Assembly (NCBI RefSeq): GCF_000711245.1
Contig: NZ_JOMH01000001.1
Span: forward strand, 248,001-312,000
DNA length: 64,000 bases
Direction: 5' to 3'
DNA from: Polycyclovorans algicola TG408
GTDB taxonomy: Bacteria > Pseudomonadota > Gammaproteobacteria > Nevskiales > Nevskiaceae
The notes below the pieces were generated by a model. The model saw only the letters and a list, made by a program, of their open reading frames with translations. It was not told where the DNA came from and did not search any database. The position numbers were made by a program, and so were the translations under genes. Numbering within the stretch: position 1 is the stretch's first letter; every line of letters starts with the position of its first letter. Shown piece by piece: positions 1 through 8,456 of the stretch.

Positions 1-227
1 ACTTTGATACACGCGTCGGCGCCAAGCGTGAGGCGGCCAGCTACCAGCGCATCGTCGAGGCGGCGGGCTGCGCGGCGGAAACCATGCTGTTTCTCTCAGA
101 TGTTGGCGCCGAACTCGATGCGGCGCGCGAGGCCGGGTTGCAGACCTGGCAGATCGTGAGGGACGACAAGACAGTGCCCGCCGTTGGGCACCGGCAGGTA
201 GGCAGCCTGGCCGACATCAAGGTTTAA
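1..227 (+). CDS. mtnC: Enolase-phosphatase E1 (MtnC), C-terminal fragment
   Basis: The reading frame is open from base 3 and ends at TAA 225-227; its 5' part lies outside the window. The 74 visible residues contain the late HAD-phosphatase signatures of Mtn[15 protein letters not shown], then the acidic LFLSDV motif with downstream [12 protein letters not shown]. MtnC converts 2,3-diketo-5-methylthiopentyl-1-phosphate to the acireductone in the cytoplasmic methionine salvage pathway. The other salvage genes are not visible. Identification rests on motif order, which is characteristic of this family rather than of HAD phosphatases in general. Confidence 0.88.
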   Translation, partial: FDTRVGAKREAASYQRIVEAAGCAAETMLFLSDVGAELDAAREAGLQTWQIVRDDKTVPAVGHRQVGSLADIKV

Positions 228-381
228 GGGTTCGCGATCAGTGGTTTTGCGACGCGCTTTGCGGGCATTGAACCCTTGCAGTTGGTTGCAACCCGTCGCC
301 AGTCGCCCGATGGACAGACCCATTTTGAAGGTTCTGGTTGGGCTTCATCGACCGCGCCGCTGGCTTTGATGGGCCTGTTGG

Positions 382-918
382 CCGGCTGGGTTTCATGAGC
401 CCCACCGCCAACTTGATGACTCAGTGGCCGGGATTGCCCCCGGCGGTGCAGTTCCTTTTCTTGACACCAAGAAAAGGGAACCAAAAGAAGGTGCCCCACT
501 GCCGGGCCCCGCTAACGCGGGGTGCCCTGCGCTTCTCGCAGAGGCGGGGCCTCGCGGAACTCGCTTCGCTCAGACAACCGCGAGTCTGATCCCGCCCCTG
601 CTGCGATGCTCGGCCCGGTCAGACGGGGGTTTAACAGCAAAAGCCGTCGCCGGCTTTTCGCTTGTGACGTTCCTCCCCCTTTGTTTCGGCCGAGCATCGC
701 AGCGGCAGGCGAAAAGGCTTGCGCTTGTCTGAGCGATAGCGAGTTTGCGCAAGCCCGCCTGACGCGAGAAGCGCAGGGGCCTTTGGGCTGAAAGCCCAAA
801 GCCGAAACATGGGGTGGCTCTTTTGCTTACTTTTCTAGCAGTAGAAAAGTGAGTGCCCCGCCGGGGGCAGTCCCGGCCACTGAGTCATCAAGTGGGCGGT
901 GGGGGGCATGAAACCGGC
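382..918. repeat. 537-bp concentric inverted repeat element, noncoding
   Basis: Nested inverted arms share one centre near 650. Outer arms are about 382-447 and 855-918, with few mismatches. CCCTGCGCTTCTCGC (525-539) pairs with 764-778, CTGCGATGCTCGGCC (601-615) pairs with 688-702, and AAAAGCCG (639-646) pairs with 651-658. Small local hairpins lie within each arm (455-476 and 830-851). Several short open frames overlap it on both strands, but they are by-products of the palindrome and resemble spurious predictions often made in Xanthomonad-type repeats. It fills most of the gap between the convergent mtnC and djlA; 228-381 and 919-994 show nothing else. No transposase is encoded. Confidence 0.85.
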
Positions 919-994
919 GATCGACGCGCCCACTCAGACGACATGCCGAGCTGAAACCCGGAAAGCCGCAAGGTCCGGCAAACCTGGGCTCAAG

Positions 995-1747
995 TCAGGC
1001 CCGCGCTGCCTTGATCCGGTCGTAGGCCGAGGTGATGTTGCGAGTTTTTTCCTCGGCCATCGGACGCATGCTCTCGGGCAAGCCCTTGGCGGCCAGCTTG
1101 TCGGGGTGGTTCTCGCTCATCAGTCGCCGGTAGGCCTGCCGCAGGTCACTGTCGCTGGCATCTGCCGGCACGCCAAGGGTGGCGTAGGCCGCCGCCAGAT
1201 CGTCTTTGGACGGACCGCGCCCACCACCGCGCAGCGCCGCCTCCATGCGCCGTACGTCAGCCTCTGAGAGGCCCAATCCGCGCGCAATGCGCACCAGCAG
1301 CGCATGCTCCTTTTCGTGCACCACGCCATCGGCGGCGACCGCTGCAAGCTGCATCTGCAGAAACATGTTGAGCAGCGGGGCCTGACCGCGGCAGGTCGCG
1401 GCAAAGCGCGCCACCTCGGCATCGAGGTCGAAGCCCGCCGACTTGCCGCGATTGAATGCGCGGCGCGCGTCTTCGCGGCCCTCGGCGCTCAGCCGCAACT
1501 GGCCAAACAAACGCTCGACCACCCGAATCTCGCCTTCCGAGACCACGCCGTCGGCTTTGCAAACCGCACCCATCACCGAGAAGGTACTGTCGAGAAACGC
1601 CCGACGCACCTGCAGGATTTTGGTTTTGCCGAGCGCGCCCAAGATCGGTTTCGCCAGGAAATATCCCAGCGCCGCGCCCATCACCGCACCGGGAATGCCG
1701 CGCAGCATCAGCCCGATCAAGCCACCCACCCAGAGTCCGATCATCAT
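995..1747 (-). CDS. djlA: Co-chaperone DjlA-like (TerB-like domain plus DnaJ domain)
   Basis: 250 residues. A glycine-rich hydrophobic segment (about 4-37) is the single N-terminal membrane anchor. It is followed by a TerB-like helical domain (about 45-165) with the acidic repeats KADGVVSEGEI and AADGVVHEKE. A C-terminal J domain (about 182-250) carries the HPD tripeptide in SENHPDKLA. This is the DjlA architecture: an inner-membrane J protein that stimulates DnaK. It starts at tandem ATG codons (1747 or 1744), 43 bp downstream of the TadG-like gene on the same strand, so it may share that transcript. Confidence 0.9.
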   Translation of the reverse strand: MMIGLWVGGLIGLMLRGIPGAVMGAALGYFLAKPILGALGKTKILQVRRAFLDSTFSVMGAVCKADGVVSEGEIRVVERLFGQLRLSAEGREDARRAFNRGKSAGFDLDAEVARFAATCRGQAPLLNMFLQMQLAAVAADGVVHEKEHALLVRIARGLGLSEADVRRMEAALRGGGRGPSKDDLAAAYATLGVPADASDSDLRQAYRRLMSENHPDKLAAKGLPESMRPMAEEKTRNITSAYDRIKAARA

Positions 1748-1790
1748 CGGTGAATGTTACGCAATCAGCGCGATTCGCAGCGGGATCGGG

Positions 1791-4019
1791 TCACTCCACA
1801 AGCACAGCCCCCGCGCGGCACTCCAAGCCCATCATGGTGATGTCCGTCTGACCGACCTGTAAGCCCAGCACGTCCTGCAGCAGGGGCATCAACAGATTTG
1901 TGCCCACGGCATCGAGAATCGGCTTGAGGAGTTCAACCAAACTGCCGAGGAGCACCGCAAGGGCGTTCGACGTTGATCCGCCGGATGGATTCGCGCTCAA
2001 TGCCCCGCCAATTTCGTCGATGCATCCGCTGTTGCTCCCCGTCGCCAAACCCAGCAAACCGCCCCCCGTACATTGATTACCCGTCAGGAAGTCAAGAACC
2101 CCGCCGAGAAGACCGCTCAAAAGGCCACCGACTCCACCCAGCAGGTCACCAACGCTTTGCAGGATGCCGCCCAGGTTCAAAGTCAGCGCCGATCCCAGCA
2201 ACCCCAAAACAGGATTCAGCAACGCGTCGCCCAAGAAGCCTCTCAAGCCTCCGGCTGCGCTCTCGATCTCATCGAAAGCCGGGCCTATGCGGTCACGCCG
2301 ACATTCCCTGCCAGGCATTCCGTCAAAACACAAATCACCACCCACCTCCTGCCAGATGCCGTTCGCAATCTGCGATCGCAGCGAGCCACTCAAGACGGGA
2401 TTGGCGTTCAGCGATTGTCCGAGCAGCCCCGCCAGCAATGCCTCGGTCAAGTTGCTAATCGTGGTCCCCAGATCGAGGTTGCCGTTCAAGATATCCATCT
2501 GATCGGCAGCCAACACAACGCTGCCGTTGGTCGCGAGCACGGGCACATCGAGGCTCGTGCTCAGAGAAGCCAGGTTGGTTCCCAGAAGATTGACCCTCAG
2601 CAACTGCTGGCTGGTGAGCCCGACGTCGCAACTTTCTCTGGTCGAGAAAATCGTTTCGGGATCGATGCTGCCAACGCAGATTTTGGCGATCTGCGCGTCG
2701 ACCGCAATCTCGCTGCAGTCCTCGCCAGCGGGACACTGCGGGGGGGTGTTCTGCTCTTTGAGCGGCCGTGTGCAAAGGTCTTCAACCGTACCCTTGGCCG
2801 CTGCAAGGTCAATCACGATCGGCAGATCGATATCGATGCTCGTGCCCGTGCCCGGGCCCGCAAGCCTGCCCAGAAGATTTCCGACAAGCGGAATCTGATC
2901 GGTGTCCAGCTTGATGTGCGCGAACACGCGCGTCTGGGCCGAGTAAGCCGTGGCGCCGACACCGCCGATGCCGATTGAGGGCGGCTCAATCACGCCCACC
3001 TTGACGTCGAGGTCAGCGCCCAGCGCGCCCAGGCCACCCAAGCTGCCCAGCGCCACATCGACGCCACGTCCCGAGGTCGCCACTTGAATTGCCGCGCTGA
3101 CCAGCCCCAATGCGTCCAGCTCGACATTCAAGGCCGCATCCGCTGGCAACGTGACTGCCGCAAAGAGACCGCGAACCGCGTCATCAGAACCGATCTGCAC
3201 CACGATATCGTCGATGCTCGACACTTCGAGCGGCGCCCGAAGCGCCTGCAATAGCTGGGCATTGAGGCCGAGCAGCTCGTCTTGGCCCGCAACCGTCACG
3301 GCAGCGTCGAGCAGTTCTCCCAGTGAAACCTCTTCGACCGCGAGCAGTGCATTGAAATCTGCGACGTTGAGGTTGGCTGAAACCGGAATCCCCAAAGCGG
3401 CCAGCAAGCCGGACGGCGTGATCATGACCCCCGCAAGCCCGTTGTAATCCAACAGATTCACAGCAGAGAGATCAATCCCCACGCCCTTCAGAACGCCGCC
3501 GATAATCGAAGGCCCCCCGAGGGCTGCCAGCCGACTTCCGACTGAAAATGTTGCCACCGGATCACTGTTGCTTGCGACGCTTTGGGCGCTGAGCCTGCGC
3601 TGATCTTCATCGGTGACCAGTGGCGCGAGCAGGGCGGGCGGATGCCCCTCGATCCTCACCCGGATGGCGTTGGCGTCCTGATCACAGCCCATCACGAAGC
3701 CGGGCGAGACGTTGCGCCGCCATTGACCGGCCGCCACGATCGGCGCGTCATGCCGAAGGCCGCCGAGATTTTGCTCGGCATTCTGGCGCGCCGCCGCTTC
3801 GGCCTCGGCGCAGCCAAGCCCCAGTTGAGCCGCACCGGCCAAGGCAGCCAGATCGGCCGTTTTTTGATATTCGCGACGGTATTGGTAGAGCAGCCCCAAA
3901 TCAATCAACGACGCGGTGACGATGAGTGCACTGATCCCCAGTGCCGCGAACAGCAAGACAGCGCCGCCCTGGCGGGTTCGGCCCGAGAGGCTGGGTTGCC
4001 GGTTACGCAGTTGTTTCAT
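1791..4019 (-). CDS. TadG-like pilus-assembly/secreted membrane protein
   Basis: 742 residues from ATG 4019. A short basic N-terminus precedes a transmembrane segment (about 19-42, GGAVLLFAALGISALIVTAS) and the LIDLGLLYQYRREYQKTADLAALAGA stretch typical of the Tad/TadG N-terminal domain. The long remainder is extracytoplasmic, rich in Leu/Gly/Ala, and contains several cysteines consistent with disulfides. Family members participate in Flp/Tad pilus or surface systems. Its ATG overlaps the stop of the upstream TadE gene (ATGA), indicating translational coupling. No Tad ATPase, prepilin, prepilin peptidase or secretin gene is in the window. Confidence 0.8.
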   Translation of the reverse strand: MKQLRNRQPSLSGRTRQGGAVLLFAALGISALIVTASLIDLGLLYQYRREYQKTADLAALAGAAQLGLGCAEAEAAARQNAEQNLGGLRHDAPIVAAGQWRRNVSPGFVMGCDQDANAIRVRIEGHPPALLAPLVTDEDQRRLSAQSVASNSDPVATFSVGSRLAALGGPSIIGGVLKGVGIDLSAVNLLDYNGLAGVMITPSGLLAALGIPVSANLNVADFNALLAVEEVSLGELLDAAVTVAGQDELLGLNAQLLQALRAPLEVSSIDDIVVQIGSDDAVRGLFAAVTLPADAALNVELDALGLVSAAIQVATSGRGVDVALGSLGGLGALGADLDVKVGVIEPPSIGIGGVGATAYSAQTRVFAHIKLDTDQIPLVGNLLGRLAGPGTGTSIDIDLPIVIDLAAAKGTVEDLCTRPLKEQNTPPQCPAGEDCSEIAVDAQIAKICVGSIDPETIFSTRESCDVGLTSQQLLRVNLLGTNLASLSTSLDVPVLATNGSVVLAADQMDILNGNLDLGTTISNLTEALLAGLLGQSLNANPVLSGSLRSQIANGIWQEVGGDLCFDGMPGRECRRDRIGPAFDEIESAAGGLRGFLGDALLNPVLGLLGSALTLNLGGILQSVGDLLGGVGGLLSGLLGGVLDFLTGNQCTGGGLLGLATGSNSGCIDEIGGALSANPSGGSTSNALAVLLGSLVELLKPILDAVGTNLLMPLLQDVLGLQVGQTDITMMGLECRAGAVLVE

Positions 4020-4546
4020 CGAGCCACCACGGCTTGCGCGGTCAATTGATCGGGAATAAATGACAACACCCCCAGACCCGGCAGGCTTATGGTGGGCAGC
4101 AGCCGCACTCCGTTGCCATAGGGATATTCGACTCGCAGCGTGACGCAAGGGCTGCCACAGTCCTCACTGGTGTCATTGACGGTGATGCGCAAGTCTTCGC
4201 GGCCGCTCAACCATTCGCGACGGCCCTGAAGACTGACAATGCCGGGCACGATTGGCGTTGCTGCCAGGGATGCCTGAACCAAGTCGCGAATGACCTCCAG
4301 CGGACTTTCAGGGGTCGACTCGCCTTCGGTTTCGCTCTCGCCCTCCACTTCTGCGAACACCGTGTCGGCCGGCAACATGGCAATCGCATTGGCGCCGTCG
4401 TGTGCCGCACGAGAGACCGCCAACTGGGTATAAAAGAGGGCCCCAAAACTCAGTAAACCCCACGCCAGAATCATAAAAACGGGGAGGCAAAGTGCGAATT
4501 CCATCGCCGCTGCGCCGTGCTGGGCTTTCCTGTTCGTGAGCTTCAT
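4016..4546 (-). CDS. TadE-family protein (second copy of the operon)
   Basis: 176 residues. The N-terminal HGAAAMEFALCLPVFMILAWGL stretch is the pilin-like TadE signature, with Glu after the hydrophobic core start, followed by a single membrane helix. The C-terminal domain contains a Cys pair (EDCGSPC) and ends VEYPYG...LLPTISLPGLG, a pattern shared with the preceding gene. TadE-like pseudopilins are processed and support Tad pilus assembly. Its start overlaps the upstream TadE stop by 4 bp, and its stop overlaps the TadG-like start. An acidic insert rich in Glu and Ser (about residues 66-82) is specific to this copy. Confidence 0.82.
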   Translation of the reverse strand: MKLTNRKAQHGAAAMEFALCLPVFMILAWGLLSFGALFYTQLAVSRAAHDGANAIAMLPADTVFAEVEGESETEGESTPESPLEVIRDLVQASLAATPIVPGIVSLQGRREWLSGREDLRITVNDTSEDCGSPCVTLRVEYPYGNGVRLLPTISLPGLGVLSFIPDQLTAQAVVAR

Positions 4547-5067
4547 GAGCCGAGCATCCTACCGTCGAGTATGAGGCTGGCTTCGCCGCTCAGCATTGCC
4601 GGAATGGGCAACCCGAATGCCGATGGCAGGATGGGCCGGCTGCCATAGGGATAGCTCACGGTGACAAAGATCTTGCAGGCGCTGGCGAGATCGCGGCCGC
4701 AATCGGTGGTTTCCACCGTGCAGTCGCTGTCAGCTGCGCAGACCCGGGTCTCGACCGTGACCTGCGCCCAGCGGCTGATCCATCCCACCTGAGCCAGAGC
4801 GGCGGCTCGTGCAGCATTCTCGCGAAGCTGCAGTTGGGTAATGTCCAAGGGGTCTCCATCGGCCGCCACGCGGAAGGTCACCGCCGTGCGAGCACCCTCT
4901 TCAGCGGCGTGCTGCAGGCCCATGCGTGCGGTGAAGATCAGCGCGAAGGTGAGCGTGCCGTAAAAGAGGACGAACAATGCCGGAAAGATCAGCCCGAACT
5001 CCAGCGCCGTTGCGCCGCGCTGACGCTGCGGTGATGAAACGGTCGGTGGGCTCACGCATGCAGACAT
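4543..5067 (-). CDS. TadE-family protein (first gene of the operon)
   Basis: 174 residues from ATG 5067, preceded by GAGG about 8 bases upstream; a longer open frame to 5196 lacks such support. It has the TadE signature QRGATALEFGLIFPALFVLFYG and one N-terminal transmembrane helix, then an extracytoplasmic domain with a four-Cys pattern (VCAADSDC...DCGRDLASAC) and the same VSYPYGSRPILPSAFGLP-type ending as its neighbour. It is the promoter-proximal gene of the three-gene coupled TadE-TadE-TadG set, divergent from the flavoprotein gene at 5264. Confidence 0.82.
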   Translation of the reverse strand: MSACVSPPTVSSPQRQRGATALEFGLIFPALFVLFYGTLTFALIFTARMGLQHAAEEGARTAVTFRVAADGDPLDITQLQLRENAARAAALAQVGWISRWAQVTVETRVCAADSDCTVETTDCGRDLASACKIFVTVSYPYGSRPILPSAFGLPIPAMLSGEASLILDGRMLGS

Positions 5068-5263
5068 TCCCGCGTCCTCAACAAGGTGACAAGGACAATG
5101 CGCCCAACCGGGTGCCGCAGGCGCTCTGGCACGACGAATGGCTTTCATGTCGGGACGAAAGGCGACGCGCAGGCTGCCGTAAACTCCGCGCCGCACCCTT
5201 GCCGACCATCACCATGGACAACCCGAAACACCACGCTGGCCCGAAAAGCGGGGCGCGGCAGCC

Positions 5264-6439
5264 GTGAACCCCGATGTCGTGATCATTGGCGGCGGTGCGG
5301 CGGGTCTCATGTGCGCCATCGAGGCCGGTCGCCGGGGACGACGCGTGAGGGTGATCGAGCACGCCAACCGGGTCGGCAAGAAAATCCTCATGTCGGGCGG
5401 CGGCCGCTGCAACTTCACCAACTATGACGTGCGCCCCGCGCATTTTCTGTCGGCCAACCCGCACTTTGCCAAGTCGGCGCTGGCGCGCTTTACGTCGTGG
5501 GACTTCATCGCCCGCGTCGAACGACACGGCATCGCTTACCACGAAAAGGGCGACGGCCAGCTGTTCTGCGATGTGTCGTCAAAGCAGATCGTGCAGATGT
5601 TGCTCGACGACTGTCATGAGGCCGGCGTCGAGATTCTGACCGACGCCAAGATTGACGAAGTGCGCCACGACGCCCTCGGCTTCGAAGTCCGATGCGGTAT
5701 CGAGGCCCACCGTGCACCAGCGCTGGTGGTCGCCTGCGGCGGTCTGTCGATCCCGAAAATGGGGGCCACCGGATTCGGCTACGCCCTGGCCGAGCAGTTC
5801 GGCCACCGGGTGCTGCCCACCCGCGCGGGCCTCGTGCCACTGACCCTCAGTGGCCGCCCGCTGGATGACATCGACGGCCTGGCCGGCGTCGCTCTGCCCG
5901 CCGCCGCCGAAGTGGACGGGCAGCGCTTTGACTCGGCGGCGCTGTTCACCCACCGCGGCCTGAGCGGCCCGGCCATCCTGCAGATTTCGTCGTACTGGCA
6001 GCCTGGCGAACGCCTGTGGCTGGACCTGATGCCGGGCCGCGATGCGGCCGCGATGCTGTTGGCCGCCAAAGTGGACGGGCCGGCCACGCGACTGCCCGGC
6101 TGGCTGGCCGACGTCCTGCCCAAGCGGTTGGCGCAGACGCTCTGCCAGCAGCAGGGCTGGACCGACACCTTGCAGACACTCACCGAAAAACAGTTGCGCG
6201 GCGTTGGGCAGGTGCTCAACCGCTATCCGATCAACGCCAGCGGCACCGAGGGCTATCGCACCGCCGAGGTCACGCTGGGCGGCGTCGATACGGCCGAACT
6301 GTCGTCACAGACCATGGCTTCGCGGCGCGTGCCAAACCTTTATTTCATTGGCGAGGTCGTTGACGTGACCGGCCATCTGGGGGGCTACAACTTTCAGTGG
6401 GCGTGGTCGTCTGGAGTGGCGGCAGGCCGGTCCTGTTGA
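5264..6439 (+). CDS. HI0933/YhiN-family FAD-dependent oxidoreductase
   Basis: 391 residues from GTG 5264. The N-terminal dinucleotide-binding motif VVIIGGGAAGLMCA is followed by the family-specific GKKILMSGGGRCNFTN. The C-terminal FAD contact region reads RVPNLYFIGEVVDVTGHLGGYNFQWAWSSG, the hallmark of the HI0933-like (BaiN-related) flavoproteins. These are cytoplasmic flavoenzymes, mostly of unknown physiological substrate; one relative reduces unsaturated bile acids, so a reductase role is possible but not established here. It stands alone between the divergent TadE operon and the glycine-zipper gene. Confidence 0.88.
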   Translation: MNPDVVIIGGGAAGLMCAIEAGRRGRRVRVIEHANRVGKKILMSGGGRCNFTNYDVRPAHFLSANPHFAKSALARFTSWDFIARVERHGIAYHEKGDGQLFCDVSSKQIVQMLLDDCHEAGVEILTDAKIDEVRHDALGFEVRCGIEAHRAPALVVACGGLSIPKMGATGFGYALAEQFGHRVLPTRAGLVPLTLSGRPLDDIDGLAGVALPAAAEVDGQRFDSAALFTHRGLSGPAILQISSYWQPGERLWLDLMPGRDAAAMLLAAKVDGPATRLPGWLADVLPKRLAQTLCQQQGWTDTLQTLTEKQLRGVGQVLNRYPINASGTEGYRTAEVTLGGVDTAELSSQTMASRRVPNLYFIGEVVDVTGHLGGYNFQWAWSSGVAAGRSC

Positions 6440-6557
6440 GCCCTTAAGCCTGCGCTGGACGCGGCTGTGACAAAGGTCTCCAAGCTTGTGGATCGGTTCA
6501 GCCATTGGTCACGCACAACGCCACATCTTGGCGTCCTCTCACACAGGAGTGATGGTC

Positions 6558-6953
6558 ATGAAAAAGATGCTCTTTACCGCAGCGCTGTTGATGGGTTTGG
6601 GCACCGGCACGGCCACCGCCAGTGACACTGAAGCGGCCATTGGCGGCGGCCTGGGCGGCGTGCTCGGCGCCGTCATCGGCAACCAGGTCGGCGGGTCGAC
6701 CGGGGCCATCATTGGGGCCGGCGTCGGTGGCGCCGCCGGTGCGGTCATTGCCAATCGTGACAATGATCGCGATGACCGCAATGACCGCTACAGTCGCAAT
6801 GACCGTTATCGCTACGCCGATTACGACCGCGACTATCGCCGCCACGATGGCCGCCGGGGCGATTACCGTCATCACGGCAATCACCGTTACGACAACCACC
6901 GCTACAGCGGCGGCTTCTGTCCGCCTGGGCAAGGCAAGAAGGGCCGCTGCTGA
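6558..6953 (+). CDS. Secreted glycine-zipper 2TM-domain protein with Asp/Arg/Tyr/His-rich tail
   Basis: 131 residues. ATG 6558 is favoured over ATG 6552 because AGGAG (6545-6549) then has an 8-base spacing. A signal peptide (MKKMLFTAALLMGLGTGTATA) precedes a glycine zipper (about residues 29-66, with repeated GGxxGxxxG patterns), which can insert into or associate with the envelope. The last half is low complexity, with NDR/RYxR and HH/RY repeats, and it ends in CPPGQGKKGRC. The glycine zipper is family knowledge (SlyB/RcnB-like envelope proteins); no specific function can be given. A strong terminator follows. Confidence 0.8.
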   Translation: MKKMLFTAALLMGLGTGTATASDTEAAIGGGLGGVLGAVIGNQVGGSTGAIIGAGVGGAAGAVIANRDNDRDDRNDRYSRNDRYRYADYDRDYRRHDGRRGDYRHHGNHRYDNHRYSGGFCPPGQGKKGRC

Positions 6954-6965
6954 AGCCCAACTTGA

Positions 6966-7001
6966 AAAACCCCGCCTGGGTTGACCCAGGCGGGGTTTTT
7001 T
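6966..7001. terminator. Bidirectional rho-independent terminator
   Basis: A perfect GC-rich stem, AACCCCGCCTGGGT / ACCCAGGCGGGGTT with a TGA-centred loop, is flanked by an A-run on the left and a T-run on the right. It can terminate both the glycine-zipper gene and the convergent lyase-like lipoprotein gene. Confidence 0.92.
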
Positions 7002-7104
7002 ACTGTCGAGGCAGACACGCTGTTGCTGCCGCACAGGGTGCGCATTGCAGGAGCGCTTCACATTGATCGCGTCGGCCACAAAATGAAACGCTACGGGGGC
7101 CGCA

Positions 7105-7971
7105 TCAATCGTCCGGCAGCCGTGCGCGGCTCACCGAGAAATCATCGAACTCGGCATGGCTGTCATGACGCGGCGCCCAGTCAGCACCCTGCCCCCCGTG
7201 GAAGGTCGAAAAGAACAGCGAATCAATCCGCCCCTGCTCGCCGGAGCGCCAGCGCCGATTGTCCTGTGAGTAACCCAGTTGTCCGTCAACCCAGACCGCC
7301 AGCAAACCGTCGGACTGACCCGGGCGATTGAGGCGAACCTGCTGAATGACGGTGTGCCACTGCCCCGGCCGTGCCACCGCTGTCGGGCCCAGTGACCGCA
7401 CCTCGCCCCACGGCCCTTCAATGTCGACCGAGTACACGTAAAGGTTGAGCTGGCCGCCTTCGGTCCAGACCAAGCGCGCGCTCCAGCCATCACCATTGAC
7501 CGGTAAATGGCCGCCCGAGTAGTGCCCGCGCCCGCTGTTGAGGCCTGGCAGCTTGCCGCCACGACGAAAGTCGAACCCCTCGGCAAACTTCACCCGGTAA
7601 CGCAGCCACAACTCGTCCGACGGCGGCAGCGGCACGACAAACTGGGCGCCGCCCTGCGCGGGTCCGACAGCGCCTTGCGGATAAGCCACCCTCATCACCC
7701 GCCCGCTGGCGCCCCGTGGCGTCTCAATGACGACCCGATCGTGCAGTGCCGCCCACAGCGGCGCGCCCCAGTCCGCCGCCAGCTCGGCAGCCGAATACGG
7801 CCCAAGCGGGGACTGGTTGAAGTCGACCCGCATCACCGGCGCCGGCGCTACGGCGGGCCCGTGGGTGCCGGGATGACCGGACGAGCAGGCCGCCAGCGTC
7901 AAGGTCAGCGCCAAGATCAGGGCAAGCGACCAAGCCGGCTGGCGAGGTGCAACCTTCGACGAGATGTTCAG
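7105..7971 (-). CDS. Polysaccharide lyase-like lipoprotein (PL14/alginate-lyase-like fold)
   Basis: The mature protein of about 260 residues has the GDGWSARLVW..., LWLRYRVKF and GGKLPGL motifs of the polysaccharide lyase 14-like beta-jelly-roll family. A lipobox (LTLAACSS) indicates lipidation. The formal first standard start is TTG 7914, but that removes the basic region of the signal peptide. Reading from CTG 7971, which overlaps the stop of the upstream GFA gene, gives a complete lipoprotein signal, so a CTG start is proposed. No ATG, GTG or TTG lies between 7915 and the in-frame stop at 8014-8016. Substrate unknown; uronate polysaccharides are the usual targets of this fold. Confidence 0.7.
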   Translation of the reverse strand: MNISSKVAPRQPAWSLALILALTLTLAACSSGHPGTHGPAVAPAPVMRVDFNQSPLGPYSAAELAADWGAPLWAALHDRVVIETPRGASGRVMRVAYPQGAVGPAQGGAQFVVPLPPSDELWLRYRVKFAEGFDFRRGGKLPGLNSGRGHYSGGHLPVNGDGWSARLVWTEGGQLNLYVYSVDIEGPWGEVRSLGPTAVARPGQWHTVIQQVRLNRPGQSDGLLAVWVDGQLGYSQDNRRWRSGEQGRIDSLFFSTFHGGQGADWAPRHDSHAEFDDFSVSRARLPDD

Positions 7972-8381
7972 GCGGGTGGATTGCGCGGCAACTGGACCGC
8001 GTCGGCCGGCACTTCAACCCAAGGCTGCCGGCTGTCGCACCACAGGTGCACATCGGGCTTGAATCCTGACGGGTCGTCGAGCGTACCGGCCTTGATCCAG
8101 TCCAGATCCGGGCTGGACGCCACGTCAGACAAAATGGGCGATCCGCAGCGACCACAGAACTTGCGCAGCACCGGCTGGCCGCTCTCACCCTGATCCAGGT
8201 ACACCGTCAACTCATCGCCTTCAAAGCGAAGTGCGCCCTTGGGGATGCCAACCAGAATTGAAAACGCTGAACCACTTTGTCGCTGACAGTTTCGGCAGTG
8301 GCACACGCCGCTCATCACCGGCTCAACGTCAGCGCTGTAGCGAACGGCGCCACACAGGCACCCGCCAGAAATCTTTGACAT
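7968..8381 (-). CDS. GFA-family (CENP-V/GFA fold) zinc protein
   Basis: 137 residues from ATG 8381, which has GAGGAG six bases upstream; GTG 8384 is the alternative. The zinc-binding cysteines are visible as GGCLCGAVRY near the N-terminus, CHCRNCQ in the middle and FCGRCGSPI near residue 90. The family is named after glutathione-dependent formaldehyde-activating enzyme, but many members, including this short type, have no demonstrated activity. It overlaps the downstream lipoprotein gene, so the two are probably cotranscribed. Confidence 0.85.
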   Translation of the reverse strand: MSKISGGCLCGAVRYSADVEPVMSGVCHCRNCQRQSGSAFSILVGIPKGALRFEGDELTVYLDQGESGQPVLRKFCGRCGSPILSDVASSPDLDWIKAGTLDDPSGFKPDVHLWCDSRQPWVEVPADAVQLPRNPPA

Positions 8382-8456
8382 CACGCTCTCCTCGTACTGG
8401 TTGTGGTTTGAGGGTAACGCCAGCGCCCGACATTCGGGCGTGGCGAAAATTGGGCG

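Noticed and set aside
338-799. Several overlapping short open frames in both strands of the palindrome.
   Set aside because: They arise from the inverted-repeat symmetry and have no Shine-Dalgarno or family support.
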